The notes under the pieces: model-generated | Database searches by the model: none | The model's input: the letters and a program-made list of their open reading frames with translations, nothing else | What the model was told of the DNA's origin: nothing | Shown: one piece after another, positions 53,346-62,730 of the stretch | Layout: every line of letters starts with the position of its first letter | Position numbering within the stretch: position 1 is the stretch's first letter | Source: Marinobacterium sedimentorum | GTDB taxonomy: Bacteria > Pseudomonadota > Gammaproteobacteria > Pseudomonadales > Balneatricaceae | Length of the DNA: 64,000 bases | Reading direction: 5' to 3' | Assembly (NCBI RefSeq): GCF_024267675.1 | Contig: NZ_JALDYX010000007.1 | Location: forward strand, 78,555-142,554 | Translations under genes and position numbers: made by a program

Positions 53346-54344
53346 ATGAGACTCACAACTGCAAAGCGCGTACGCAAATACTTTGGGGCAGCGACGATCG
53401 CTGCAGCAGCCATGCTCTTGCACACTGAAGCTGCCTTGGCTGAAAGCGACTGGCCCACGGGGCCAGTTAACATGGTCATGCACACCAAAGCCGGCGGTTC
53501 CTCGGACGTTTTTATCCGGACACTGGCGAAAGAACTCGAACCCGAAATCAATCAAAACATTGTTGTCATCAACTCGCCTGGTGGTGGCGGAGCGACTCAG
53601 ATGGCCCGAATCCGGGCAGCCAAGCCAGATGGCTTGACCCTTGGTATCAATACGCTGACGCACTTTACCGGCATGTTGACCAACCTAAAGGGAACCTTCT
53701 CGCCCGACGAGTTCTCCTGGATCGCCTCGACCCAGGAAGATGCAATCCTGCTGTTTGTGCGCTCTGATTCAGAGATCAAGACTCTTGCCGATCTGGTGGC
53801 CAAGGCCAAGGAAAACGGCGGCCAACTCAACATCGGTGGTTTTGGGCCGGTTGGTTCCATGCAGAATATTGGCATTTCAATGCTTGAACAAGCTGCAGAT
53901 ATAAAACTCAACTGGGTCGCATTCAACGCCACCCCGGATATTGTAGCGGCGCTACTGGGCGGCCACGTGGATATCGGTGTATCAAACCTGGGTGCAGTCA
54001 GCTCCTTCTTCGATGCAAATCGCATCGCCGGTCTGGGCGTACTGGGCAAAGAACGCCTAACTGGCCTGCCCGATGTACCTACATTTGGCGAGCAAGGCTA
54101 TGAGGTTGACACCAGCTGGCTTCAGGTACGTGGCGTATTTGGTCCGGCAGGCATCCCCGAGGAAACGCAACAGAAGATTGCAGATGCCTTCCATAAGGCA
54201 ATGCGCTCAGAAGACTACCAAACCTATGCACGCAATGCTGGCGTCATGGATTCCTGGATGGGACCCAAGGAATACGCAGACTTTGCAAAGCGTGTGAGCG
54301 ATGTCGCAGAGAAGCAGCTTAAAACAGCAGGTCTAATCGAATAA
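53346..54344 (+). CDS. tctC: Tripartite tricarboxylate transporter receptor (TctC/Bug family)
   Basis: Periplasmic solute receptor of 332 residues with a signal peptide (IAAAAMLLHTEAALAES). Bug-family marks are the opening DWPTGPVNMVMHTKAGGSSD, VVINSPGGGGATQM near residue 76, and late NIGVSNLGAVSSF and GLPDVPTFGEQGYEVD. It captures an organic acid for the TctA-TctB permease, here encoded 5 kb away on the other strand. A strong terminator follows, so tctC is probably its own transcript and can be made in excess. Confidence 0.9.
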   Translation: MRLTTAKRVRKYFGAATIAAAAMLLHTEAALAESDWPTGPVNMVMHTKAGGSSDVFIRTLAKELEPEINQNIVVINSPGGGGATQMARIRAAKPDGLTLGINTLTHFTGMLTNLKGTFSPDEFSWIASTQEDAILLFVRSDSEIKTLADLVAKAKENGGQLNIGGFGPVGSMQNIGISMLEQAADIKLNWVAFNATPDIVAALLGGHVDIGVSNLGAVSSFFDANRIAGLGVLGKERLTGLPDVPTFGEQGYEVDTSWLQVRGVFGPAGIPEETQQKIADAFHKAMRSEDYQTYARNAGVMDSWMGPKEYADFAKRVSDVAEKQLKTAGLIE

Positions 54345-54490
54345 CGGGCAGAAGGATCTCGAACATACTTGGTGACTCCCAAAGGGTATTAAAAATACCC
54401 CTGGGCGCCAATACCGCTTCAGAAAAGGCAAAAACTAAAAGATATTCCCATTAAATTTAGTCCTGTCTCTTTCAATTGATAGTCTCTCTC

Positions 54491-54530
54491 GATCTGGAAC
54501 CGGCTAATTACCGGTATCCAGATCATTTTT
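54491..54530 (+). terminator. Rho-independent terminator after tctC
   Basis: GATCTGGA (54491-54498) pairs with TCCAGATC (54517-54524), with an inner CCGG pair, followed by attttt. A smaller hairpin GGGTATT-aaa-AATACCC lies at 54384-54400. Both stand between tctC and the CoA-transferase gene. Confidence 0.8.
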
Positions 54531-54556
54531 AACGATTTCTATTACATGAGGCCCCC

Positions 54557-55750
54557 ATGTCCAAAGCATATGATGGTATTCGTGTCATCGATACAACGCA
54601 CGTCCTCGCGGGTCCCTTCGCCAGCTATCAGATGGCTGTTTTGGGGGCTGAGGTCATCAAAGTTGAGGCCCCCAACGACCCAGACCAGGCGCGTATGCAA
54701 GGCTCCGATCGCTCCCTGAACGATTGCGGATTGGGCACCGCGTTTATGACTCAAGCCTCGAACAAAAAAGCCCTGGCGCTTGATTTGAAGACCCCCGAAG
54801 GCTGCGAGGCAATGAAACGCTTGATCGCAACAGCCGATGTGCTAGTGGAAAACTACCGGCCAGGCGCTTTCGACGAACTTGGGTTGGGTTTTGACGAGAT
54901 GTCTAAACTGAACCCGAAACTGATCTACTGCTCGATTTCAGCTTTCGGATCGACCGGCCCGCGCCGGGAACAGACTGCCTACGATAACGTTATTCAGGCG
55001 TTCTCCGGCATGATGGCGATGACGGGCCATGGCGATGGCAGGCCATTGAAATCGGGCGCTCCCGTAGTGGACTACGCCACGGGCACAACTGCCGCCTATG
55101 CGATTTCTACAGCCCTGTTCCAACGCGAGAGGAATGGAGGCAAGGGCCAGTTTGTTGATGTCTCCATGCTCGATGTGGCATTTATATTATCTAGTTCACA
55201 CCTCACCGGCTTCATGTGGAACGGCAAGCACCCCGAGCAAAAAGGCAATACTTTCCCATTTGCAACCATTGGTTGCTATCAGGCATCCGACGTTCCGCTG
55301 ATGATTGCTGCATCAAATATCATCCAGCAGCGCCGTCTTTGGACAGCTCTCGGTCGTGAAGACATGATCAAGACTGATAACAATCAGCGTCTGGACGCCC
55401 ATGCCGAAGAGACCGACGTACTGACAAAAATCATCGGTACGATGACGGCAGATTACTGGGAAGACTTTTTGCAGAAAAGACGCATTCCTGCCGCTCGCAT
55501 ACGCCGTATGGAAGAGGCTCTTTGCGACAGCCAAGTGGCCAGCAGGCCGGTACTCCACCAGCACGACGCACCGGATAGCAAAGTGGATGGGCTGACAGTT
55601 CCAGTCGCTGCATTCAGCCTGTCTGAGAGCCCATGTGAAATCAACCTGCCACCGCAGCTCGTTGGCGCACAGACCACCGAAATTCTGGCAGAACTGGGTT
55701 ATGGGTCCGAGGAAATCGAGACTATGCGATCGGCTGGCGCCATCAACTGA
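54557..55750 (+). CDS. CaiB/BaiF-family (class III) CoA-transferase
   Basis: CoA-transferase of 397 residues. It begins with the family segment YDGIRVIDTTHVLAGPFASY and IKVEAPNDPDQARM, followed by NKKALALDLKTPEG and ADVLVENYRPGAFDELGLG, whose Asp/Glu region carries the catalytic Asp. KGQFVDVSMLDV near residue 195 is typical. Members move CoA between carboxylic acids, for example succinyl-CoA to itaconate, mesaconate, carnitine or oxalate. Beside a tricarboxylate-type transporter and an MmgE/PrpD protein, activation of an imported di- or tricarboxylate is the natural guess. Substrate not determinable. Confidence 0.9.
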   Translation: MSKAYDGIRVIDTTHVLAGPFASYQMAVLGAEVIKVEAPNDPDQARMQGSDRSLNDCGLGTAFMTQASNKKALALDLKTPEGCEAMKRLIATADVLVENYRPGAFDELGLGFDEMSKLNPKLIYCSISAFGSTGPRREQTAYDNVIQAFSGMMAMTGHGDGRPLKSGAPVVDYATGTTAAYAISTALFQRERNGGKGQFVDVSMLDVAFILSSSHLTGFMWNGKHPEQKGNTFPFATIGCYQASDVPLMIAASNIIQQRRLWTALGREDMIKTDNNQRLDAHAEETDVLTKIIGTMTADYWEDFLQKRRIPAARIRRMEEALCDSQVASRPVLHQHDAPDSKVDGLTVPVAAFSLSESPCEINLPPQLVGAQTTEILAELGYGSEEIETMRSAGAIN

Positions 55751-55820
55751 ACTAAACTCAGACGATCCTGAACATCACGGGGCCGCTATAGCTACACGCC
55801 TGCAAGCTCAAGGACAAGAC

Positions 55821-57188
55821 ATGACCAATCCGCTTATTGCACTGGCCAACGCCGCCGCCGCTTGGCAAAGACAATCTCTCACCGAAGACGTCACCTGGGC
55901 GACACGCCGCTCCATTCTGGACTGGTTTGCCACAACCCTGCCGGGTTGCGTATTACCACCCTCGACACTGCTGTCCGATGCCTTTGCCGATAGCCGCGGC
56001 CAGGGTAATGCGATCTGTTATGTCAACGGCCTGACCGGCTCACCACGAAATGCGGCTCTGCTGAACGCCACTGCAAGTCATACCGTCGAGTTTGACGATA
56101 TCTTCAAGGATGGTGGTTATCACCCGGGTAGTCCGACCATTGCCGCCGCGCTGGCCGTCGCTCAGGACAGGGGGGCTTCGCTCGAACAGACGCACCGCGC
56201 GATTATTGGCGGCTATGAAGTTGGCTGCCGGATTTCGCTGGCCATTCAGCCCAGCCACTACCGCTACTGGCATACCACCTCGACCGTTGGCACCATGGGT
56301 GCCGCTGTGGCGACCGCCATGGTTCTGGGGTGTGACGCGGATCAAATCGCCCATGCCATCGCTCTCTCCAGCAGCTTTGCCGGCGGACACCAGCAGAACC
56401 TCCAGGGTGACGGCATGGCCAAGGCACTCCACCCCGGCCATGCGGCCGATGCCGGCATTCTCGCGGGAATCGCCGCGGCCAATGGTATCACCGCCTCTCT
56501 TGATAGCCTCCATACCGACAAGGGGTTTGCGGCGGCGACCAGCGCATCGTGCGCAGACTGGGCAACGGCGCTGGAAGGTATAGGCGACTGGACGCCCATA
56601 ACCCGCATGACGGTCAAGAATCACGGTTGTTGCGGGCACATTTTCCCGGCGCTTGACGGCCTGAATCTGATACAGGAAAAAGAAGGTTTTACACCCGACG
56701 AGATCAACTCGATCCATGTCCAGGGGTACAGCGCAACCGAGCAGATGTGCAATCGACCGAATCCCCAGTCGGCCCAGGAGGCCCGTTTCAGTTTGCAGTA
56801 CTGCATCGCGGCGCAACTGCTGCTTGGCGGCGTCCGGCTGGCAGCATTCGAATCCGAGGTACTGGCACGCCCGGATATTCGAGCGTTGATGCAAAGAGTC
56901 ACGGTCAGCGAGGATGCAGAACTGGCGTCGGCCTATCCGAAGAAACGCATGGCCAAGCTTCTCGTACAACTGAAAGATGGACGTCAGATCTCCCATTTCC
57001 AGGCCACTAGAAAAGGCGACCCGGAAGATCCACTGTCAGACCAGGAACTCATCGCCAAGTACGATGAACTCGCCGGGTCCATTCTGCCGCACCAGCAGTT
57101 GCAGGCTTTACGCCATACCGTGCTGTATGGAAACGAGCTGCCCGGCTCCGTGTCGCCAATTGCTCCTTCGCCTGACACCAGCGCCTGA
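55821..57188 (+). CDS. MmgE/PrpD-family protein
   Basis: Protein of 455 residues from the ATG at 55821 (MTNPLIALANAAAAW); the frame extends upstream to 55635 but that part overlaps the CoA-transferase gene. Family landmarks are LDWFATTLPG near residue 36, ALLNATASHTVEFDDIFKDG near 77 (core ASHTVEFDD), HPGSPTIAAALA, and the later KNHGCCGHIFPALDGL near 269. MmgE/PrpD proteins include 2-methylcitrate dehydratase, cis-aconitate decarboxylase and iminodisuccinate epimerase. The function here is likely dehydration, decarboxylation or epimerisation of a polycarboxylate; the choice is open. A weak GACCCGG/CCGGGTC hairpin follows at 57202-57225. Confidence 0.85.
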   Translation: MTNPLIALANAAAAWQRQSLTEDVTWATRRSILDWFATTLPGCVLPPSTLLSDAFADSRGQGNAICYVNGLTGSPRNAALLNATASHTVEFDDIFKDGGYHPGSPTIAAALAVAQDRGASLEQTHRAIIGGYEVGCRISLAIQPSHYRYWHTTSTVGTMGAAVATAMVLGCDADQIAHAIALSSSFAGGHQQNLQGDGMAKALHPGHAADAGILAGIAAANGITASLDSLHTDKGFAAATSASCADWATALEGIGDWTPITRMTVKNHGCCGHIFPALDGLNLIQEKEGFTPDEINSIHVQGYSATEQMCNRPNPQSAQEARFSLQYCIAAQLLLGGVRLAAFESEVLARPDIRALMQRVTVSEDAELASAYPKKRMAKLLVQLKDGRQISHFQATRKGDPEDPLSDQELIAKYDELAGSILPHQQLQALRHTVLYGNELPGSVSPIAPSPDTSA

Positions 57189-57275
57189 TGATCAAGTCAA
57201 CGACCCGGTATGATAATGCCGGGTCCTTGGCTACTGTCCCTGAAATCGAGATCTGGTGCCTTGCACACGGCAAGA

Positions 57276-57490
57276 TCAATATGTCCAACCACCTCCAAGT
57301 GCCCCGCTCATCCGCCGTGGATGACCGATGGCGATGGCACCGCCGATAGGGATTACACGCGGACCTTCGTCGTCGAGCCCCGGCTCACCCGCGACCGCCA
57401 GCCCCTGACCCCAAACGCGTCTTTGAGCGCTATCAGGCCCACCTGATGCGTGTTCTCCAGCGCCTTGCACTCAGAGGGAGGGCAAAGGGC
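57276..57490 (-). pseudogene. Decayed thiolase fragment
   Basis: Two overlapping minus-strand frames resemble the C-terminal part of acyl-CoA thiolases. In one, KALENTHQVGLIALKDAFGV (57466-57407) parallels the KALE...LIELNEAFA region. In the next frame, GLDDEGPRVIPIGGAIAIGH with GHPRRMSGA (to about 57290) parallels [20 protein letters not shown] of the intact pcaF in this window. A frameshift near 57405, a non-canonical IPI for NPN and stops at both ends show it is dead. No N-terminal half is visible. It suggests that a beta-oxidation-type gene once accompanied this cluster. Confidence 0.5.
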
Positions 57491-57726
57491 CGATTTCCAG
57501 AAAACGTAGCGGTACCCTTCCAACAACAACACGGATTCGTTCGTGGGCACAGGCACATTGCTCAACCGCCTGTTCGCAGCTGAGCCACTAGGCGCAGGGC
57601 GCTATACACCGGAATCATCGGCCAGGTTATCGGCTGTGCGGGCATGCTGCCAGCGCCCAAAAGACGGTGCCTTTACGGACTAATGACGTGCCCGCCGGTG
57701 CTGGTACCAGCCTCAGGTGAAAACAC

Positions 57727-57965
57727 CTTATGAACCAGGCTGGCAAACAGGCTCCTTCCCTATTTGTCTGTTATGTACGGGAAGGTATTCCGCACATGCA
57801 TGGATGCGTGTGTGCGGTCACGCCATAGGCTCTTTAACCTACAAGAATGGGCGCAGGTGCGTGGACATGCAGGCCTTCTTCAGGGGAAAAAGGTGGCGTT
57901 CGCTTTGGCCTGCGGCCAATGATGAACATCCCTGCTTCATGTATTAACCCGCCGGGCTAATAACC
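57727..57965. repeat. Structured intergenic repeat, copy B
   Basis: Diverged partner of the block at 3221-3372. It carries caggctggcaaacaggct (57729), gggcgcaggtgcgtggac (57849) and ttggcctgcggccaatgatg followed by ccctgcttcatgtattaa (57905-57948), in the same order. It is longer than copy A because of extra bases around 57760-57848. The perfect hairpin of copy A is imperfect here. It occupies much of the 880-base gap 57189-58068, which otherwise holds the thiolase remnant and no intact gene. Confidence 0.65.
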
Positions 57966-58068
57966 TGCCGGTTTATTAACCACCGTCCCCATCACGAAAG
58001 AAACCCACAAGAACAGGCACTGAGGCATGGGCGATTTATTCGCAGTTTCCCTGTGCCGATCGCCTGAT

Positions 58069-59115
58069 TTAAACTCGACGAGCAGCGGCAATAAACCAGT
58101 GTATCCCCGGTAAAAGAATACAAATCCTCACGATCTGGAAAGACGTAATGATCGCAACATCGTAGCCGAGGAATTGCGCAGTCAATGCCATCTCGGTCAC
58201 CCCCCCCGGGGCAGCACTGAGGACCATTGTTTCCCAGGGTTGGCCTATCAGATGAGCGAAGGCGATCGCGGTAGCACTTGTAAAAAGAATAAAGCACAGC
58301 ATCGAGAGTATCAGCGCAAGCGTCAGCTTCCCTCCACCAAAAAATAGATCTTTGGTAAAGACAGAACCTAACCAACTCCCAAGCACGACCTGGGCTCCCG
58401 CTAAGATAACATAGGGATAAGGAGTCACGTGCAGGCCACAGCTAGACACCACCGCAGTGCAAAACAGAGCACCAAAAAAATAGGGGTTTGGTAACCTAAT
58501 CGCCTTGAATAACAGACCACCGGCCACAGCTGAAATCGATAGCAGTATTACACCGCCCAGATCAAATGAGCTGGCCGCTCCAGGCCCTCGGCCTGAGTTG
58601 CCGGGCCAGCCATCGGCTGCGTATATCGCAACGGGGATTAGAACCACAACAATCGCTATTCTTATTGTTTGTGATAGAACAACCAACCCTCTGTTCAACC
58701 CGAATTTTTCAGCAACCACGACAGCTTCTACCGGGCTGGTTGGCATGGTGGACAAAAGGGCGGTTGGATAATCAAGATGGGAAAATCGCTTGAGAAGCAT
58801 TGATACAACGACTGCATTTATGCTGGTGAGAAGTGTTAACCCAACAATGATAGGAGCCATATCCATCACGATGTCTAACGCATCGCTGGTGAAAGCTAAA
58901 CCTACTGTAGACGCGATTATCATCTGCCCAAGCGGACGAGTTTTCGCAGTCACCGGTGTTGTTGCCAACCCGGTAACATAAATAAATGCTGCGAATATTA
59001 ATGGCCCTATCATGAATGGTAATGGCATCCCTATTTTAAGAAAAAGCCACCCCACCGCTGCGCCAGACAAATACAGTACTAGTAATTTTATTGGTTTATA
59101 CAAAGCCACACCCAT
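58069..59115 (-). CDS. AbrB-family (ammonia monooxygenase-like) membrane protein
   Basis: Integral membrane protein of 348 residues with about ten hydrophobic segments in two internal repeats. The pair GWLFLKIGMPLPFMIGPLI near residue 23 and AGAQVVLGSWLGSVF near 241, with PGGVTEMALTAQFLGYD near 305, mark the AbrB/AmoA-like family (a membrane family distinct from the DNA-binding AbrB). Members often sit beside TctABC-type transporters, as here, but no activity is firmly known. It is downstream of tctA, but a terminator separates the two. Confidence 0.82.
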   Translation of the reverse strand: MGVALYKPIKLLVLYLSGAAVGWLFLKIGMPLPFMIGPLIFAAFIYVTGLATTPVTAKTRPLGQMIIASTVGLAFTSDALDIVMDMAPIIVGLTLLTSINAVVVSMLLKRFSHLDYPTALLSTMPTSPVEAVVVAEKFGLNRGLVVLSQTIRIAIVVVLIPVAIYAADGWPGNSGRGPGAASSFDLGGVILLSISAVAGGLLFKAIRLPNPYFFGALFCTAVVSSCGLHVTPYPYVILAGAQVVLGSWLGSVFTKDLFFGGGKLTLALILSMLCFILFTSATAIAFAHLIGQPWETMVLSAAPGGVTEMALTAQFLGYDVAIITSFQIVRICILLPGIHWFIAAARRV

Positions 59116-59215
59116 AAGACCAGATCCACAAAATCGAACAAATTTGTTTTTCTATTCCTCGAATACTGAAGCCAAACTCGCCAGCAGGCGTAGTTCTAAC
59201 TGAAAGATAAGGAAC

Positions 59216-59264
59216 AAAAAATAGCCCGAAACAGGAAACCAACTTTGGTTCTCAGTTCCGGGCT
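59216..59264 (-). terminator. Rho-independent terminator after tctA
   Basis: On the minus strand AGCCCG (59264-59259) pairs with CGGGCT (59228-59223) around an inner GAACCAA/TTGGTTT stem, then runs into attttttg. It lies 35 bases beyond the tctA stop. Confidence 0.75.
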
Positions 59265-59298
59265 CACAGCTTCACGAAGCGATTAAGAATCGCCGATG

Positions 59299-60816
59299 TT
59301 ATTCTTCCTCGTGATATATCTCCTGCACATGGCGTCGCTGGTTCAGCTTCTTGCGCACAAAACGCAGGGCCGGTAATGCAAACGACAGTACCGCGACAAG
59401 CAGCAGAACCAACGTGAGCGGGCTGCTATAGAAGATGTCGAACTCGCCATTGGAAATAACCAGTGCGCGTCTGAAGTTCGTTTCGAGCATCTCACCGAGC
59501 ACCAGCGCAAGAATGATCGGTGCCAACGGAATATCGACCTTGCGCAAGATGTAGCCGATGATGCCAAAGGCCAGGGTAACGTACACAGGAAACATCGAGT
59601 TTTCCGAGGCATAAGCACCCATCATGCATATGGCCGCCACCACCGCTGCGATAGCCGGACGGGGGACATCTGCAACCTTGGCCCAGTACCTTGCGCCTGC
59701 CAGGCCAATAAAAACCATCACGGGAACACTGACCCAGAGTGACGCAAAGATTGTGTACGGAATTTCAGGCTGGGTTGCGAAGAGCAGCGGCCCCGGCTGT
59801 ATGCCATGGATCATCAACGCGCCTATCATGATGGCGGTGGTCGGCGATCCCGGAATACCGAGCGCGAGCAGTGGGGCAAGCGCGCCTGATACCGCCGAGT
59901 TGTTGGCCGACTCTGATGCAGCTATGCCTTCGATGCTGCCTTTACCGAACATTTCCGGTGTCTTCGAGGTTTTCTTGGCAACAGCATATGAAACAAAGGA
60001 GGCGATAGAAGCACCCGCACCGGGAATAACCCCGATGACATAACCGATCACCGAGCTTCGCAGGAGGTGAAATTTCAGCGTCCCGAAGGTTTTAAGCGGT
60101 ACGGCAAATATCCCGCTCATCGGCTGACTTTTGGTCTTTTCAGAAGGACCTGCCTCAACCATGAAAAAAACTTCCGAGAGAGCAAAGAGCCCCAACAGCA
60201 CCGGTACTAGAGGAAAACCCTCGAAAAATTCGGGACTATGACTAAAACGGGGTACACCTGTCTGCGCATCCAGACCAACAGTGGCGAGCGCCAAACCGAT
60301 ACCCATGGCGATGCCACCCTTGAGCGGCGATCCGTTTGACAAGGTCGATACGAGACTCAATCCCACCAGCGCAAGAGCAAAGTATGCAGTAGGCCCAAAG
60401 TTCAGTGCGAACTCAGACAGCGGAACCGCTGTCAGGAACAAGAAGACTGTACTGATAAAAATCCCGATCCCTGACGACACTATAGAGATATTTAGCGCAA
60501 CCCCGGCTTTTCCCTGCTGAGTGAGAGGAAAGCCATCCCAGGACGTCGTCACGGCGGCCGCTGTTCCAGGCGAATTTACGAGTATTGCCGAAATAGCTCC
60601 ACCGTACTCGGCAGCGGCATACAGCGAGACCAGCGTTACAATCGATACCAGCGGATCAAGGGTGTAAGTAAACGGGATCAGAAGCGCGACACCCAGACTG
60701 GGGCCGAGTCCCGGCACCGCACCAATCATGTAGCCAAGCAGCGCCCCGGCCAGAAGCCCTAATGGAACCATCGGATCGGCAAAGGCGGAAAAACCAAGCA
60801 ATATATTCTCAATCAT
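59299..60816 (-). CDS. tctA: Tripartite tricarboxylate transporter large permease (TctA)
   Basis: Permease of 505 residues with about twelve helices. The TctA signature PGLGPSLGVALLIPFTY is near residue 34, followed by ISAILVNSPGTAAAVTT near 75 and SALAPLLALGIPGSPTTAIMIG-type sequence near 308 (core ALGIPGSPTTA). These Gly-Pro loops form the substrate path. It starts nine bases after tctB. Cargo unknown, presumably the acid bound by TctC. Confidence 0.93.
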   Translation of the reverse strand: MIENILLGFSAFADPMVPLGLLAGALLGYMIGAVPGLGPSLGVALLIPFTYTLDPLVSIVTLVSLYAAAEYGGAISAILVNSPGTAAAVTTSWDGFPLTQQGKAGVALNISIVSSGIGIFISTVFLFLTAVPLSEFALNFGPTAYFALALVGLSLVSTLSNGSPLKGGIAMGIGLALATVGLDAQTGVPRFSHSPEFFEGFPLVPVLLGLFALSEVFFMVEAGPSEKTKSQPMSGIFAVPLKTFGTLKFHLLRSSVIGYVIGVIPGAGASIASFVSYAVAKKTSKTPEMFGKGSIEGIAASESANNSAVSGALAPLLALGIPGSPTTAIMIGALMIHGIQPGPLLFATQPEIPYTIFASLWVSVPVMVFIGLAGARYWAKVADVPRPAIAAVVAAICMMGAYASENSMFPVYVTLAFGIIGYILRKVDIPLAPIILALVLGEMLETNFRRALVISNGEFDIFYSSPLTLVLLLVAVLSFALPALRFVRKKLNQRRHVQEIYHEEE

Positions 60817-60825
60817 GACGACACC

Positions 60826-61353
60826 TTAAGGAAAGTAGACACCGAGAGCGAGTATGAAAACGGCATATATGCCAAGGGCCAACCCCAGTGGGACAGTGAT
60901 AAGCTGCAAGGGCCGCCGCTCGCCTGCGAAAAACATGAGCAGTGCAACGAGGATTGCGGATGCTGCCAAAGCCCCGAGCGTTTCCATGAAGGCGCCTAAG
61001 GCGACGAGTACCAGCATCGCGGCGACAACCCAGACCGGGCGACTAAACCCGACCAGTTCGTGCTCCTTCTCTTTGAATATTTTCACCAGTCCAATGCAGA
61101 ACATTACGAATACGGCGACCAGGGTTCCAATGGCGATTATCATTGGAAAATCGCCAGCCCCCATGGATTTCGCGTTCATTGGGCTCGGAAGTTTTATGGC
61201 TTCATAAAGGTAAGATCCGACAATAACCAGCAATATAAAACCAAACAGAACTTCTAACCACACCATGGGTACCTGAATAGCCAGCTCACTCTTCTTCTGG
61301 CTATGATCGGAATGCTTTGGCTGCTTTCGCGTCGACGCTGTCGATGTATTCAT
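60826..61353 (-). CDS. tctB: Tripartite tricarboxylate transporter small subunit (TctB)
   Basis: Membrane protein of 175 residues with four predicted helices. The ATG at 61353 is preceded on its strand by gggaggaaaaaa, a strong ribosome site; upstream in-frame codons to 61551 are not needed. The N-terminal 30 residues are polar (MNTSTASTRKQPKHSD), then helix 1 (WLEVLFGFILLVIVGSYLY) and the conserved SMGAGDFPMIIAIG. It pairs with TctA, nine bases ahead. Confidence 0.88.
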   Translation of the reverse strand: MNTSTASTRKQPKHSDHSQKKSELAIQVPMVWLEVLFGFILLVIVGSYLYEAIKLPSPMNAKSMGAGDFPMIIAIGTLVAVFVMFCIGLVKIFKEKEHELVGFSRPVWVVAAMLVLVALGAFMETLGALAASAILVALLMFFAGERRPLQLITVPLGLALGIYAVFILALGVYFP

Positions 61354-61932
61354 TTTTTCCTCCCGCCTCAACCAGACTATCGCCTGGATTCTGCTACGCC
61401 ACGCCAACAGCCGTGACGAGGACCAATTGTTGTTATTCGAGGTGCGCCCAAGAATGCACTCCAGGCAACCATAGCCCGAGCTTCGACGTTTGAGCTGCTG
61501 CCCTGCGAAACCCACACCTCTCTGTATACGCCTCCTACTATGACGGTACACGCATCGCTACGGAACTGAGTATTTATTGGGCCTCAGGGCAGCTTTCTGT
61601 TAGGCACGAGACACCCGGGACGATTCCGGGGCGCCCAAGGCCGCCTGTCCATAGCCCCCACAGGGCCCTCACACAGGGCGCTATCCCGGCGTTACCGGTG
61701 ACCTCGACACAGGCCCTCGTCTGGCTCCCAAACTTTTTGTTAGCAAAAGCGACAGCTTTACTCATTTGCACCTTGGATTCGTAAATTCAAGAATGAGGCA
61801 TAGGATGACCGCCTGAATAAGTACTGTTTAAAGTTCTGTTATTGAAGTCGAATTACTTATTTAAAAAAGTCAGCCTGATAACTCGATCTTACATACCACT
61901 CGAATAAGTTTTACTAAATAAAGAGGCCTGCC
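61354..61932. other. Divergent control region between tctB and the enoyl-CoA hydratase gene
   Basis: No gene supported. A GC-rich block (about 61574-61730) lies between AT-rich ends. GTTAGGCA occurs near 61600 and AACTTTTTGTTAG at 61731-61743, both echoing the palindrome at 51633-51653. A 65-codon open frame on the minus strand (61574-61771) has no recognisable features and is not called. Promoters for both directions are expected here. Confidence 0.5.
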
Positions 61933-62730
61933 ATGAGTCAAGAAGCTCTTATCGAATACCAGCTGGAAGATGACATTGCCATTCTGACCCTCAACCGGCC
62001 GGAAAAGCGCAATGCCATGAGTGATGCAATGCGCGCTGAATTGGTGGGGCACCTGGAAGCCTTGCGCAGTAACCGTAATGTACGCGCACTGATTATCACA
62101 GGCAAAGGTAAAGGCTTTTGTGCGGGCGGCGATATCGCCGGAATGAAGATACGTATGGAGCAAGATCCCGCGGTCGTCGGTTTCAATGGCTGGGAGCGCC
62201 AGCAGGGCGTGCACTATGCCGCAAGCCTGTTACTTAACCTGCCGATTCCTACCATTGCGGCCGTCAACGGCGCCGCTGCCGGCCTGGGTGCAGACCTCGC
62301 GTTATCCTGCGACTTTGTAGTGGCTGCACGCCCGGCCCATTTCACTTGGGCCTACATCGCACGCGGCCTCATACCCGATGGTGGCGGCATGTATTTCCTG
62401 CCTCGCCGCGTCGGCCTGGCTCGCGCCAAGGCTCTGATTTTCAGTGGTCGTCGCGTCAGCTCGGAGGAAGCACTGCAGCTCGGAATCGCCGACAGCGTCT
62501 GTGAGGCGGATGCGCTTCTGTCCACCGCCATGGATATGGCGAAGGAAATGAGCAGCGGCTCACGCACTGCCATCGCCCTGACCAAATCGATCATCAATCA
62601 CAGCTACGAAATTTCCGAACACCAGGTGTTTGACGAAGGCAGCAAGGCCCAGGGGATTTGCTACACCTCGCAGGAACACCGCGCCTCGGTGCAGGCATTT
62701 CTGGATCGCGCGAAGGAGGCAGGTAAATGA
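61933..62730 (+). CDS. Enoyl-CoA hydratase/isomerase family protein
   Basis: Crotonase-fold enzyme of 265 residues. Marks are LTLNRPEKRNAMSDAM near residue 20, the CoA-pocket and oxyanion motif GFCAGGDIAGMK near 62, VNGAAAGLGADLALSCD near 113 and LIPDGGGMYFLPRRVG near 143. At the position of the second hydratase Glu the sequence reads Asp in PDGGG, as in some isomerases and PaaG-type members, so simple hydratase activity is not assured. Its stop overlaps the start of the acyl-CoA synthetase gene by four bases (ATGA). Confidence 0.88.
   Translation: MSQEALIEYQLEDDIAILTLNRPEKRNAMSDAMRAELVGHLEALRSNRNVRALIITGKGKGFCAGGDIAGMKIRMEQDPAVVGFNGWERQQGVHYAASLLLNLPIPTIAAVNGAAAGLGADLALSCDFVVAARPAHFTWAYIARGLIPDGGGMYFLPRRVGLARAKALIFSGRRVSSEEALQLGIADSVCEADALLSTAMDMAKEMSSGSRTAIALTKSIINHSYEISEHQVFDEGSKAQGICYTSQEHRASVQAFLDRAKEAGK

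Noticed and set aside
61574..61771. 65-codon minus-strand open frame in the tctB/hydratase gap
   Set aside because: No ribosome site, no domain, and it sits in a GC-rich block expected to be regulatory.
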